Below are positions 55,680-64,000 of a DNA stretch of 64,000 bases, piece by piece (within the stretch, counting starts at the first letter, position 1; every line of letters begins with the position of its first letter). The stretch lies in assembly GCA_944326915.1 (NCBI GenBank), contig CALVFT010000003.1, forward strand, positions 62,001 to 126,000, read 5' to 3'. This stretch comes from Candidatus Gastranaerophilales bacterium. GTDB lineage: Bacteria; Cyanobacteriota; Vampirovibrionia; Gastranaerophilales; Gastranaerophilaceae. The translations under genes were made by a program, and so were the position numbers. The notes under the pieces are model-generated. The model saw only the letters and a program-made list of their open reading frames with translations. It searched no databases and had not been told where the DNA came from.

Positions 55680-58600
55680 TTACTTACGGTTAGTGATTAT
55701 TACCTTACCTTGTTCAGAAGTAACATCACCTTTTACATCAGCTTTAATATCTGAGTTATTCCATACAGCGACATTGCCATGACTTTGAACTTTTGCAGAT
55801 TCATCAATAACCAAGTCTTTTCCGTTATTTGTTATATATAACTTATCTCCTTTGTTAATGATATTACCACTTATAGACATAGAACCGTTATCACTTTGGA
55901 TAGCTGAATTAGCTGAAGCATTTTCTACAGTACCAGAGATATGTAGACCGCCTTCACCTGTGCTCCATATTTTTAGAACACCATCACTTGTGATTTTACC
56001 TTGTTCGTTTACATATGTACCGTTACCATGGTTTGTAATATTGATTTGGTCACCAGTATTGCTAATAGTACCATTTACAATAACATCACCGTTGTTATTA
56101 GTAATTAGAGTTCTTCCATTATTTGACAGCATGCCATTAACTGTTATTCCATTAGCTCCACTGTTCAATACTGATAAGTAACCATCATTTTTAACTACAG
56201 CATCAGCATCTAATACCAATCCATCTTTTGAAATAATATACAAATCATTATCTGTACCATTTATTTCTCCACCGATACCAATTGTACCTGCGTTAGATGT
56301 AATATGAGCGTTACCAGTAGAATTTACAACACCGTCTAAACGCATGCCTACCTTAGAATTATTAGTTACATAAAGACTACCATCATTATTTACAACAGAA
56401 GAATCAGTAAATTGCATGCCATTACCATTATTAACAACAGTGACTTTTCCTCCATTATTAGTCAAAGTACCTGAATAATTGAAGTCACCAGACTCATTTC
56501 TAACAATAACAGTTGCATCTTTAGAATTAGAAACTGCTCCTTTTACATCTACTCCATTTTGTCCTTCATTTACAATTCCTAAAGAACCATTATTTTTTAA
56601 CTGAGCAGATTCAGCTATTTCTAATTTTCCAGATTGATTAACAACATTCATTTTTCCTGATTGATTATCCAAAGTTCCAGAAATAGTATAATTTCCGCCT
56701 TTGTTAGTCAAAATTGTATTTCCGGTATTTGTAATATTACCTTTTATATTCATACCTTGAGAACCAGTATTAAGCATAGTCAATGTACCAGAATTTTCAA
56801 TATTTGAAGAATTTGTTACATCAAATCCGCCTTTTGATGAATAAGATAATTTACCGGCATTTTGAACATTACCAGAAAGTGAAAGATTTCCGTTTTTATT
56901 AGCCACTAACATTGTGCCATCAGTATTATTAACAGTACCATTCATTGTAGTTCCTGATGTTCCTACATTATTAATAGAGAAACTTCCAGAATTTTTTATA
57001 GTACTATTTTGTCCAAATGTAAGAGCATTACCTTTATTTCCAATTTTTACGTTACCCTTTTGGTTATCAAAACTAGCGTTGACATCCATGTCACCATTAT
57101 CATTTTGAATAATCATATCACCAGAGCCGTTAAATGCACCGGCAACACTTGTTCCATTAGCACCTGTAGACCATACATTAAAGTTTCCTTTATTATCTAC
57201 AGCAGTTGTATCTGCAAATACTAATTTATTACCTCTGTTTGTTACATTTAACTTAGCACCTTTTTCATTATTTAAGATTCCGGAAATAGTCATGTTACCT
57301 TTTTGGTTTGTTAAAATTGTCTGTCCAGAAGTATTTTGAACAGTTCCTGCAAAATCCATGCCATTAGCACCTGTATTCAAAACTCCGGTATAATCACTGT
57401 TAGAAATTTGTGCAGTATCAGTAACTGTTAACTTATCTCCATTATTAATTACGTTTAAAGTATCAGAATTGGAAATATTTCCAGAAATTTCCATATTTCC
57501 TTTGTAGTTTTGGATGACTGCTCTTGAATCGTTATCAAATTCTCCAGCAACTTTCATTCCACCTTTACCAGTATTCCATACTCTTAAAGCTCCAGTATTT
57601 GAAACTCTAGCAGAATCAGTAAATTCCATGTTATTGCCGTTACTGATTAAATCCAATGAAGAATTATTTTCAACATTACCACCTATTTTAAAAGTTCCAG
57701 CGTCATTTTGAACTACTGCTGACTTGTTGTTGATAATATGTCCATTAAGATTTGTACCACCGTTACCAGTATTCCATACTTTTAAAACATTATCATTTTT
57801 GATTGTACCGTTAATATTTAATGCATTACCATGGTTTGTTATGTTGATACGATTTTTTGATTGGATACTGCCTCCAATATTCAAATCACCATTGTTATTA
57901 ACAATCAGTGTATTTCCATTGTTATCAACATTACCAGCAACTGACAATCCGTTACTACCTTTATTGGAAATATTAATTTGACCATTTTCAGCAACATTTT
58001 TTACTGAGCCGTCAATATTCACGGATCCTTCAGAGTTTACTGACTTGATTACAATTTTACCGTCTTTAGACGCAAATGATGATGCATTTGACGCAGCAGA
58101 AGCATTTACAAGTTCATTAAACAATTTATCAGCTTGAGCCTTACTAGACAGTAAATCAACATTATTAACACCTGATAATAATGCACCTTGAGAGCCAATA
58201 TTTACATTATTACCAGATAACGTAATACCGTCTCTTGCAATTACTTTACCATTAATGATTACATCGGCATTACCTTGATCCAATTTAGAATAGCCTAATG
58301 TTGGATTATTCTTAAAATTCTCATAATCTGAAGAATTTGGAGTATATACAGACATTGAACCTACGTTCAATACACCTGAAGCTCCAACAACCATACCATT
58401 TGGTGAAATAAATACAGCATGACCGTTATAGAAGTTACCATCACGCATTGTATTTACCAAACCATTAATATTAATAGTGTTATCAACTAAGTTAACAAAC
58501 TTAGAGACATTCTGCTCACCATATTTGAATATTAAATTGGCAATGTCACCCTCTGATAGCTTAAAGTTCTCATATTGTCTAAAACCGGTATCTCCGTGAA

Positions 58601-58754
58601 TTTGAGTAGGATCAATATTAAATACTCCGTCATTTCCGGTAACCCCAGTAATATCAGTCGCATTTGCTTTCAAAGAGTTTCCTGCCAACAAACAGGCAGC
58701 GAGCAAAGACACTACAAGCTTTGCCTTGCATTTTTTCATCTCAACTTTTTTCAT
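55680..58754 (-). CDS. Filamentous haemagglutinin-type exported repeat protein
   Basis: 1024 residues from ATG 58754 (GAGG nine bases upstream). Signal peptide with basic MKKVEMKKCKAK start and cleavage predicted after ANA (residue 32). Residues ~33-190 are a TPS/FHA secretion domain (FKYGEQNVSKFVNLVDNTIN, GHAVFISPNGMVVGASGVL). From about residue 255 to the end lie 11 copies plus a partial one of a ~67-residue unit of Asn/Gly-rich beta-helix turns. No C-terminal barrel and no TpsB transporter are nearby. Likely a surface adhesin of a diderm cell. Confidence 0.9.
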   Translation of the reverse strand: MKKVEMKKCKAKLVVSLLAACLLAGNSLKANATDITGVTGNDGVFNIDPTQIHGDTGFRQYENFKLSEGDIANLIFKYGEQNVSKFVNLVDNTININGLVNTMRDGNFYNGHAVFISPNGMVVGASGVLNVGSMSVYTPNSSDYENFKNNPTLGYSKLDQGNADVIINGKVIARDGITLSGNNVNIGSQGALLSGVNNVDLLSSKAQADKLFNELVNASAASNASSFASKDGKIVIKSVNSEGSVNIDGSVKNVAENGQINISNKGSNGLSVAGNVDNNGNTLIVNNNGDLNIGGSIQSKNRINITNHGNALNINGTIKNDNVLKVWNTGNGGTNLNGHIINNKSAVVQNDAGTFKIGGNVENNSSLDLISNGNNMEFTDSARVSNTGALRVWNTGKGGMKVAGEFDNDSRAVIQNYKGNMEISGNISNSDTLNVINNGDKLTVTDTAQISNSDYTGVLNTGANGMDFAGTVQNTSGQTILTNQKGNMTISGILNNEKGAKLNVTNRGNKLVFADTTAVDNKGNFNVWSTGANGTSVAGAFNGSGDMIIQNDNGDMDVNASFDNQKGNVKIGNKGNALTFGQNSTIKNSGSFSINNVGTSGTTMNGTVNNTDGTMLVANKNGNLSLSGNVQNAGKLSYSSKGGFDVTNSSNIENSGTLTMLNTGSQGMNIKGNITNTGNTILTNKGGNYTISGTLDNQSGKMNVVNQSGKLEIAESAQLKNNGSLGIVNEGQNGVDVKGAVSNSKDATVIVRNESGDFNYSGTLTNNGGKVTVVNNGNGMQFTDSSVVNNDGSLYVTNNSKVGMRLDGVVNSTGNAHITSNAGTIGIGGEINGTDNDLYIISKDGLVLDADAVVKNDGYLSVLNSGANGITVNGMLSNNGRTLITNNNGDVIVNGTISNTGDQINITNHGNGTYVNEQGKITSDGVLKIWSTGEGGLHISGTVENASANSAIQSDNGSMSISGNIINKGDKLYITNNGKDLVIDESAKVQSHGNVAVWNNSDIKADVKGDVTSEQGKVIITNRK
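55683..57985 (-). repeat. Coding tandem repeats, ~67 aa (about 200 bp) each, 11 and a partial copy
   Basis: Each unit contains an NTGxxGMxxxG turn, an N-I-x-N-x-x-G-x-M-x-I-x-G turn and an N-x-G-x-x-L-x-x-D-x-A turn. The copies are diverged at DNA level, so they are ancient rather than a recent slippage array. Confidence 0.85.
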
Positions 58755-58822
58755 TAATAGGTACCTCACATTTTTTCTGGATATATTAATATAACCCCAA
58801 AAAACAAAAAAAATTGCGTGAA

Positions 58823-58850
58823 ATTATATAAATATTAAGTTTTTTTACAA
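58823..58850 (-). promoter_or_regulatory. Promoter of the FHA adhesin gene
   Basis: On the minus strand TTGTAA (58850-58845), 16-base spacer, TATAAT (58828-58823), giving an untranslated leader of about 60 bases. Confidence 0.65.
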
Positions 58851-58880
58851 GTTCATTAAGCAATAAATTGCCATAAACCA

Positions 58881-61115
58881 CTATTTAGAAAGCTCTATAA
58901 AAGGCTTATTCATGTTTTTATAGAAATAATATCCAAAAGTTTCTTCTTTTCCATCCATTTCTTTTGAAGGAACTTTCACCTCAAACTCCGCCATTTTTGA
59001 AAAATTGTTAGCATAATAATATTCATTAGAAATCATACAGCGCATTATATAAGGTCTCAATTCAGGATTATGACGATCTGTAATCATTCTATAATTTGTA
59101 CTCAAATAAAAACATGGCACATCAGAATTTGCTCTGTAGTAAATTTTTCTTGTAATAGGACTTATATAGATATCACTTTTTCTTGTATCAAAATACTTTA
59201 TATTTGTAGCGTATTGTTCATTAAATATAGTCATAATTAAGTTATATTTATTTATATCAATATTTCTGATATCTTCTGCCACAGCATAATCGATATGATA
59301 TCCTTCAAAATCAAGCATTTTCAACAATAACAAATCAGTTGAAGTATTTGCAAAATATAAAATTCTATTTTCTTTGTCTATATTATCCTTTATATAATTA
59401 ACGACAGTACAAGATTCGTTAAAATACTCTTTACGCTCATCACCTTTTGGTACTAAGTTTATATCTTTCAAAAACGCCCCACAATTTGCAGTCTCTCGCA
59501 CTTGTGAAATAGTATACCCATGCCTAAAATAATTAATTATTCTTGTAAAAGGTCTAGCCCACAAATGTGTAGATACTAAAGTCATATAAAATAAAGAAAA
59601 TAAAATCAAAATCCCCTTATAAAATCCAAACTTTTTCTTGTATGAATAGTATAAAATAGGAGAAGATAAAACACAGAAAAATGTTAAAAACCTGATACTA
59701 TATATCATAAATTGCAATTGTGCAGACATAACAATAATATTTAAAACAAGAAGTCCACCAAAAGCAGCTAACATCCAAGTTTTCTTATTTTTTATACATA
59801 TTGGTTTAACTAAAGAAATTAACCAACAAGGTAAATAAGTAATTATACCCAAAATACCTAATCCCATAAGAGGTTCTAACAAACTCTTGTTAACAACTTT
59901 ATATGTAGTATAAATACCATCCTCAATATCTTCAAAACCAATTGCGCTTAAAAAGGAATCTCTTAAAGAAATAATTATTTTCCCACAATAATCAGCCCAA
60001 TGGAAACCTGTAAAATCAAAAAACATAAACAGATACTTTATAAAATTAGCAGGTATAGCTCTTGCACCATAAGGATTTATATGAGCTTGCATCATTGAAT
60101 CACTACCTGCAAAATTCTTATAATCTACAAAATTCAAAATATAATTGTATGAAGAAAAAATAATAAAATTAAAGAATCCATAGAATAAAAATCTTAAAAT
60201 CGGTCTGTAAAACTCTTTACGAAGGTAATATACAGAAATTCCCAACATTGCAATACCAACTGCAGGGATTGCAATAATAGCTGTTGTCTTAGTTCCAATA
60301 GCCAAAGCATAAGCTAAAGATGAAAAATATATCGGTACTTTTTTCTCATTTTTAACAGAATACCAATACAAAAATAAACTACTTATAACAAGTCCAGATA
60401 TAATTATATCTGTTTCTGTGCTTGAAATTTGTACTAATACAGAAGAAAAAGAAGATAACATAAATATAACCCACAATTTTCTTCTCAAACTAAATCCCAT
60501 CATTGAACAAATCTTATAAACAGATGTAATAGTCAGTATAAATCCAGCATAAGACACAAATCCAAACCAAACAAGTTTTTTCGTAAACAAAATTATCCAA
60601 GTGTAAACAATCTCTGAATTAATAGGAAAAACTAATGCCCTGATATCTGCAAAAGGAAAATGATTTAAGTTTTTATTAGTTACCCAAAAAACACTTCTGA
60701 TTACGTGATATGAAGAAGCATCAGCATTTACAACAGGAATTATGAAGCTTAAGAAAATACTTACTAACAATAAAAATACAAAACCTATACTCAAAACAGC
60801 CAACGATTTATCTAATTTTATTGCATTTATATACTTTCTTGAAAAATCCTTTACATCAGAAAGTTTCCATTTCGGACGTCCTTTTTTATTCCAAAGAAAA
60901 ATTGTCACGACAAGTGCTAGCACATTCAACAACAACACACCAGGGACAGAAATCGCAGAAAATAATGATAAAACTTCAATAGTAGCAATAACATTTGCAT
61001 AAGCTGATAATAAAAGATAAATTATACCAAACTCAGATTTATTATCTGCAAACATGGAAGCAATCATATAAGATGTTACAAAAATCAGCAAAAAAGATAC
61101 ACAAAATAATATCAT
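58881..61115 (-). CDS. Large polytopic GT39-like membrane protein
   Basis: 744 residues with about 12-13 hydrophobic helices across the first ~520 and a soluble C-terminal domain. The loop PVVNADASSYHVIRSVFW, with Asp after a helix, and NHFPFADIRALVFPINSEI are the kind of extracytoplasmic loops found in GT-C glycosyltransferases. Specific donor and acceptor unknown. A strong GGGAGAGGAG precedes the ATG. Lies upstream of the adhesin gene and could glycosylate exported proteins, but that is only inference from position. Confidence 0.72.
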   Translation of the reverse strand: MILFCVSFLLIFVTSYMIASMFADNKSEFGIIYLLLSAYANVIATIEVLSLFSAISVPGVLLLNVLALVVTIFLWNKKGRPKWKLSDVKDFSRKYINAIKLDKSLAVLSIGFVFLLLVSIFLSFIIPVVNADASSYHVIRSVFWVTNKNLNHFPFADIRALVFPINSEIVYTWIILFTKKLVWFGFVSYAGFILTITSVYKICSMMGFSLRRKLWVIFMLSSFSSVLVQISSTETDIIISGLVISSLFLYWYSVKNEKKVPIYFSSLAYALAIGTKTTAIIAIPAVGIAMLGISVYYLRKEFYRPILRFLFYGFFNFIIFSSYNYILNFVDYKNFAGSDSMMQAHINPYGARAIPANFIKYLFMFFDFTGFHWADYCGKIIISLRDSFLSAIGFEDIEDGIYTTYKVVNKSLLEPLMGLGILGIITYLPCWLISLVKPICIKNKKTWMLAAFGGLLVLNIIVMSAQLQFMIYSIRFLTFFCVLSSPILYYSYKKKFGFYKGILILFSLFYMTLVSTHLWARPFTRIINYFRHGYTISQVRETANCGAFLKDINLVPKGDERKEYFNESCTVVNYIKDNIDKENRILYFANTSTDLLLLKMLDFEGYHIDYAVAEDIRNIDINKYNLIMTIFNEQYATNIKYFDTRKSDIYISPITRKIYYRANSDVPCFYLSTNYRMITDRHNPELRPYIMRCMISNEYYYANNFSKMAEFEVKVPSKEMDGKEETFGYYFYKNMNKPFIELSK

Positions 61116-61164
61116 TATTCTCTCCTCTCCCTAATGAAAAAATAGTATCATGAATTTTTCATGA

Positions 61165-61192
61165 TTTACAACAAAAATTTTTAATATATAAT
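61165..61192 (+). promoter_or_regulatory. Promoter of the 61199-61328 leader or small RNA
   Basis: TTTACA at 61165-61170, 16-base spacer, TATAAT at 61187-61192. Transcription would begin near 61199. Confidence 0.6.
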
Positions 61193-61198
61193 ACAAGT

Positions 61199-61328
61199 AT
61201 GCAAATAGTTATCAATCAATACCGACGAATAGTAAAAGATTTAAAAGGCTTGTTTATTAATTAAGTACTTACTTTTCGTGGTGTTTTTAATATTTTAAAC
61301 AAGACCTTTTTAAAAGGTCTTATTTTTT
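61199..61328 (+). ncRNA. Putative ~130-nt small RNA or attenuator leader
   Basis: Bounded by a good promoter and a strong terminator, with no convincing gene inside: only a 21-codon frame MQIVINQYRRIVKDLKGLFI (61199-61264) with no ribosome site. AAAAGGCTTGTTTA (about 61243-61256) is nearly complementary to TAAACAAGACCTTTT (about 61296-61310), which is also the 5' arm of the terminator, so two folds compete. No known riboswitch class recognised. Confidence 0.5.
61301..61328 (+). terminator. Terminator of the leader/small RNA
   Basis: AAGACCTTTT/AAAAGGTCTT stem followed by A and six T bases. Confidence 0.85.
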
Positions 61329-61405
61329 GTAAATAAAAGTAAAAATTATACACATTACAAGCAATAAATATTTTTAGACGTTTTAAGAAAAAAGAAAGGT
61401 AAAAT

Positions 61406-61489
61406 ATGACACAAAGATTACGACGAAGCAAAAACATCAAAGCGAATGCCCCAATCGTGAAACTTATGAATTTAATTTGGGGCCTATAG
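61406..61489 (+). CDS. Possible 27-aa basic small protein
   Basis: ATG with AAAGG nine bases upstream encodes MTQRLRRSKNIKAN then APIVKLMNLIWGL and a stop. Basic N-terminus and hydrophobic C-terminus. Too short to be certain; it could be a leader peptide for the downstream 61542 gene. The remainder of 61116-61541 holds only the leader RNA described and a hairpin. Confidence 0.35.
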   Translation: MTQRLRRSKNIKANAPIVKLMNLIWGL

Positions 61490-61500
61490 TATGTAGTAAT

Positions 61501-61522
61501 TGCGTGTCAAAATAATCACGCA
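61501..61522 (+). promoter_or_regulatory. Hairpin just before the 61542 ribosome site
   Basis: TGCGTG/CACGCA stem around a 10-base loop, ending some 10 bases before AAAGGA. It could affect translation initiation. Confidence 0.4.
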
Positions 61523-61541
61523 GGAAAGTAAAAGGATAGAA

Positions 61542-62852
61542 ATGATTTCAGCAATAAAAAGCGTTGCAATAGGCTTAGGCATAAATTCAAGCAATATATA
61601 TTCAACCCTAGGAAGTAACAGTTCACTTGTTCCACTAGCAATAAAAGACGTAGCAAACAGTGTAGGTATGACAGCCGGATCATACATCACCGGCAAAAAA
61701 ACAGAAGGTGAAGACAGATTTATAGATGAGTTCGGAACACAAGCTATCTGGCTTGGCGGAATACCTTTCTTCAAGAAATTAACCGACTTAACGTTATACA
61801 AAGCTCTTAAAATAGACCCCGAATTCGATGTTAGAAATTTCAAAAATAAAGAAGTTTTAAATGTTTTATTAGAAAAAACTCCTGATAATCTTAAAAACAG
61901 CGTAGAGAAAGCTATAAAAAATCCTAATTTTACAAAAAACCTTTCAATCGCAAAATTTGGAATTTCTACAGCATTAACAGTTGTATCTTATTTAGGTTTA
62001 ACGAAATATAGACAACATCACAGATTACAACAAGCAATTAAAGAAGAGAAATTAAAACAACAAAACAGTAACAAAACCACAGATCAAAGCAAGCAATCAA
62101 ACAACAAAAATATAAGCTTCAAAGGTGGATTCCAAGATTTCATGATTAACCCTGTAAAAAATCTTATGATTTTAGATGGTGTAATCACAGAAGAAAGATT
62201 GAGAAACTCTGAAAGCAAACAAGAATTTATTAACTACTCAATCAAAGAGGGAACAACTTGGGGCTTTATGTACTTTGCTGGTCCTGTATTCCAAAAATTC
62301 TTTGAAAACAGAGCAATGCAAAAACATAATATTCCAATAAATTTTGATTCAAGAATTATTGAAAATAAAGATCTGGATAAAGCACTAAAAGATGGAACTT
62401 TAAAAAACAGTATTGAACAATATGAAAAAATACTTGCACAAAACCCATCAGATGCAGATGTATATAGATTTATCCACAATAATAGCGACAACTTCATTGT
62501 AAAAATGGCAAAACAAGCTGATATTGTACAAGTTGATAAAAAATCAGGAAAAATTGATACAAGAAAATACATAGATATTGAAGACTTCAAAAGTTTAAAA
62601 GACAGATTCGGAAAACTTCTAAAGGCTTCAGAAAACCAAGATATTGACCAATTCATGAAACAAGTAAGAAAACTAAAAAGAAATGCAATCTTCAAAAACA
62701 TGGGAATTTGTATATCAGCCCTAGGTATAGGAGCTCCACTTATGATGATAGCATCAAGATACTTAATACCGAATAATAAAGAATATAAAGTAGCTGAAGC
62801 AGCGAAAAAACAATTAGCTAAAGAACAAAACACTTTATCTAAGACTGCATAA
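61542..62852 (+). CDS. Unknown protein with internal F-K-G motif and membrane segments
   Basis: 436 residues from ATG 61542 (AAAGGA upstream; the TTG at 61500 would cover this site). N-terminal part with small hydrophobic patches (LVPLAIKDVANSVGMTAGSY), helix near 140-155, an Asn/Lys/Gln-rich linker ending NISFKGGFQDF (F193-K194-G195), and a final hydrophobic helix (ICISALGIGAPLMMIA) before a Lys-rich tail. Same architecture type as the 5494 protein. No named family. Its 3' end overlaps the convergent flavoprotein gene by 14 bases. Confidence 0.8.
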   Translation: MISAIKSVAIGLGINSSNIYSTLGSNSSLVPLAIKDVANSVGMTAGSYITGKKTEGEDRFIDEFGTQAIWLGGIPFFKKLTDLTLYKALKIDPEFDVRNFKNKEVLNVLLEKTPDNLKNSVEKAIKNPNFTKNLSIAKFGISTALTVVSYLGLTKYRQHHRLQQAIKEEKLKQQNSNKTTDQSKQSNNKNISFKGGFQDFMINPVKNLMILDGVITEERLRNSESKQEFINYSIKEGTTWGFMYFAGPVFQKFFENRAMQKHNIPINFDSRIIENKDLDKALKDGTLKNSIEQYEKILAQNPSDADVYRFIHNNSDNFIVKMAKQADIVQVDKKSGKIDTRKYIDIEDFKSLKDRFGKLLKASENQDIDQFMKQVRKLKRNAIFKNMGICISALGIGAPLMMIASRYLIPNNKEYKVAEAAKKQLAKEQNTLSKTA

Positions 62853-63999
62853 CACCTTTTGCGGCAATATAACCTGTAGACCAACAATTCTGCAGGTTAA
62901 AGCCACCGCAAAAACCGTCTATATCAAGTACTTCACCACAAAAATATATCCCCTGCTGAAGTTTTGATTCAAGAGTTTTCGGATTAATTTCATCAAGAGA
63001 TACACCACCACAAGTAACAACCTCTCCATCTTTTACTGGAGCTACAACTTGTACCTGATAATTTTGTAATTGATTCAAAATTTTATCTCTTATCTGCGCA
63101 TTAATCTTGTGCCCTTTTAAATCCATAGCAATATGTAACTTAGTCAATACAAACTCTGCAAATGATTTTGGAATAAATTCTGCCAAAATATTTTTTATAT
63201 CTTTATGTGAGTTTTTATTTAAAACATCTTGAAAATCAATATCTCCAACAAAATCAATATAAATATTATAAGGAAAAGCTTCTTTAGCCATCAAAGATGA
63301 AATTTTATAAATCAAAGGACCTGATACTCCTTTATGGGTAAATAAAATATCTCCAACTAAAGATTTTTTACTTCCAAACTCAGCTCTAACACTCTTTAGA
63401 GCAACACCTGCTACTGAAGAAAAATCTTCATTAGTTTTCAATGCAACCAAAGCAGGGACTGGATCAACTATTTTATGTCCAAGATACTTAATCAAATTGT
63501 ACGAAGCATGCCCTCCAGTTGCAATAACAATTTTATCAAAATTGTAACTTGCCATGTCAGTAACAACCTTGAATAAATAATTCACACGGTCGACACGCAA
63601 AACTTTCTCTTTAATAAATCTGACCTGCTTTAAAGCATCAAGAAATTTATTTCTTACATCTGCAGAGCTATTCGATGTAGGAAAGATTCGAAAATCATCC
63701 TGCATATAAGTATCCACACCAATTTCATCAAATAAGGAAATAGTATCAGCAGTAGAAAAACGAGAAAAAACGGAATATAAAAACTTCTCACCTCTAGGAT
63801 AATTTTTCACCAATTCCCTGAAATCATATTCACCATATGCCAAATTGCATCTTCCACCGCCAGTTGGTAAAATAGTTCTCAAGGGAGACGCAATGTCAAA
63901 CAAAGTAACTTCAAACTCATTCTGCAAATAATAAGCACAAGTGCACCCTGCAGGTCCTGCACCAATTATGGCTATTTTAGATTTCAACTCTAGTACCAT
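62839..63999 (-). CDS. BaiN/HI0933-family flavoprotein oxidoreductase
   Basis: 386 residues, complete within the window (start ATG at 63999, one base from its edge; the ribosome site is outside). N-terminal IAIIGAGPAGCTCAYYL binds FAD, PTGGGRCNLA is the family-specific motif, and the C-terminal GIYFCGEVLDIDGFCGGFNL with NCWSTGYIAAKG is the closing FAD-binding element. Homologues are annotated aminoacetone oxidase or BaiN; the real substrate is uncertain. Confidence 0.92.
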   Translation of the reverse strand: MVLELKSKIAIIGAGPAGCTCAYYLQNEFEVTLFDIASPLRTILPTGGGRCNLAYGEYDFRELVKNYPRGEKFLYSVFSRFSTADTISLFDEIGVDTYMQDDFRIFPTSNSSADVRNKFLDALKQVRFIKEKVLRVDRVNYLFKVVTDMASYNFDKIVIATGGHASYNLIKYLGHKIVDPVPALVALKTNEDFSSVAGVALKSVRAEFGSKKSLVGDILFTHKGVSGPLIYKISSLMAKEAFPYNIYIDFVGDIDFQDVLNKNSHKDIKNILAEFIPKSFAEFVLTKLHIAMDLKGHKINAQIRDKILNQLQNYQVQVVAPVKDGEVVTCGGVSLDEINPKTLESKLQQGIYFCGEVLDIDGFCGGFNLQNCWSTGYIAAKGVMQS

Positions 64000-64000
64000 A

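Noticed and set aside
55852..57981. Several plus-strand frames inside the FHA gene
   Set aside because: Repetitive Pro/Leu/Phe-rich antisense readings of the coding repeats.
55683..57985. CRISPR-like periodicity
   Set aside because: The ~200-bp period reflects protein repeats; there are no short identical repeats with unique spacers and no cas genes.
61199..61264. Real 21-residue protein
   Set aside because: No ribosome site; only kept as a possible leader frame within the putative small RNA.
61199..61328. Assignment to a known riboswitch class such as mini-ykkC or preQ1
   Set aside because: Short ACGA-type and hairpin elements are present but the consensus cores of these classes are not recognisable.
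1..64000. Insertion sequences, prophage, integrases or attachment sites
   Set aside because: No transposase, integrase or phage structural gene motifs were found in any of the coding regions, and no tRNA-linked direct repeats beside tRNA-Glu were seen.

Overview
The window is AT-rich, gene-dense DNA from what looks like a non-photosynthetic relative of Cyanobacteria of the Melainabacteria/Vampirovibrionia type, most likely a gut Gastranaerophilales. This placement is inference from recall and no search was run. Supporting signs are: the lysA-cdaA overlap typical of cyanobacterial synteny; a tRNA-Glu with a G1:U72 pair closely resembling cyanobacterial tRNA-Glu; prepilins with the TLAELLITLGIIGVVAA-type N-terminus; an FHA-type exported adhesin, which implies an outer membrane; many proteins carrying a short [N/S]-F-x-G motif; and no photosynthesis or respiration genes. 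I see no prophage, IS element or CRISPR array, so this looks like chromosomal backbone interspersed with lineage-specific genes.

Layout. 1-3.7 kb (minus): ybeY, a PgpH-type c-di-AMP phosphodiesterase and a GT2 glycosyltransferase. 3.8-7.7 kb (plus): a GT39-like membrane glycosyltransferase and two coupled proteins of unknown function. 7.7-14.3 kb (minus): a long run with yitT-like, cdaA, lysA, a UbiA-family prenyltransferase, a ROK sugar kinase and nanE. 14.3-16.4 kb (plus): an M16 peptidase and a family-4 uracil-DNA glycosylase. 16.4-21.4 kb (minus): a pilin-like protein overlapping an acetolactate synthase, two K/R-rich exported small proteins, rph, a zinc-ribbon protein and a membrane protein. 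21.5-25.4 kb: a PHP phosphoesterase, two L,D-transpeptidases and prfB with a programmed +1 frameshift. 25.4-27.8 kb: three tandem paralogous membrane proteins. 27.8-32.3 kb (minus): a 5'-nucleotidase-like protein, small proteins and glyS. 32.4-38.6 kb (plus): yebC, a GAF-GGDEF diguanylate cyclase, tsaE, tsaB and a pair of HNH-like proteins whose zinc knuckle is split by a very large insertion. 38.7-42.1 kb: pnp and a PfkB kinase. 42.8-47.0 kb: an NfnA-like flavoprotein, a small Cys protein, etfB, etfA and purA. 47.1-52.7 kb: a 937-residue double M16 protein, a DUF378 protein, gap, a prepilin, an XRE regulator and a small F-x-G protein. 52.8-55.6 kb: clpC and tRNA-Glu. 55.7-61.1 kb (minus): a repeat-rich FHA adhesin and a large membrane glycosyltransferase. 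61.1-64 kb: a structured leader or small-RNA locus, an F-x-G protein and a BaiN/HI0933-type flavoprotein.

Together these genes describe a fermentative diderm with c-di-AMP synthesis (cdaA) and breakdown (pgpH), c-di-GMP signalling, peptidoglycan cross-linking by L,D-transpeptidases, lysine/DAP and amino-sugar metabolism, and flavin-based electron transfer (NfnA-like plus ETF). The least explained content is the split-HNH family, the F-x-G proteins, the FHA adhesin, and several leader RNAs with competing hairpins, notably 61165-61328, 35703-35768 and 22964-23019.
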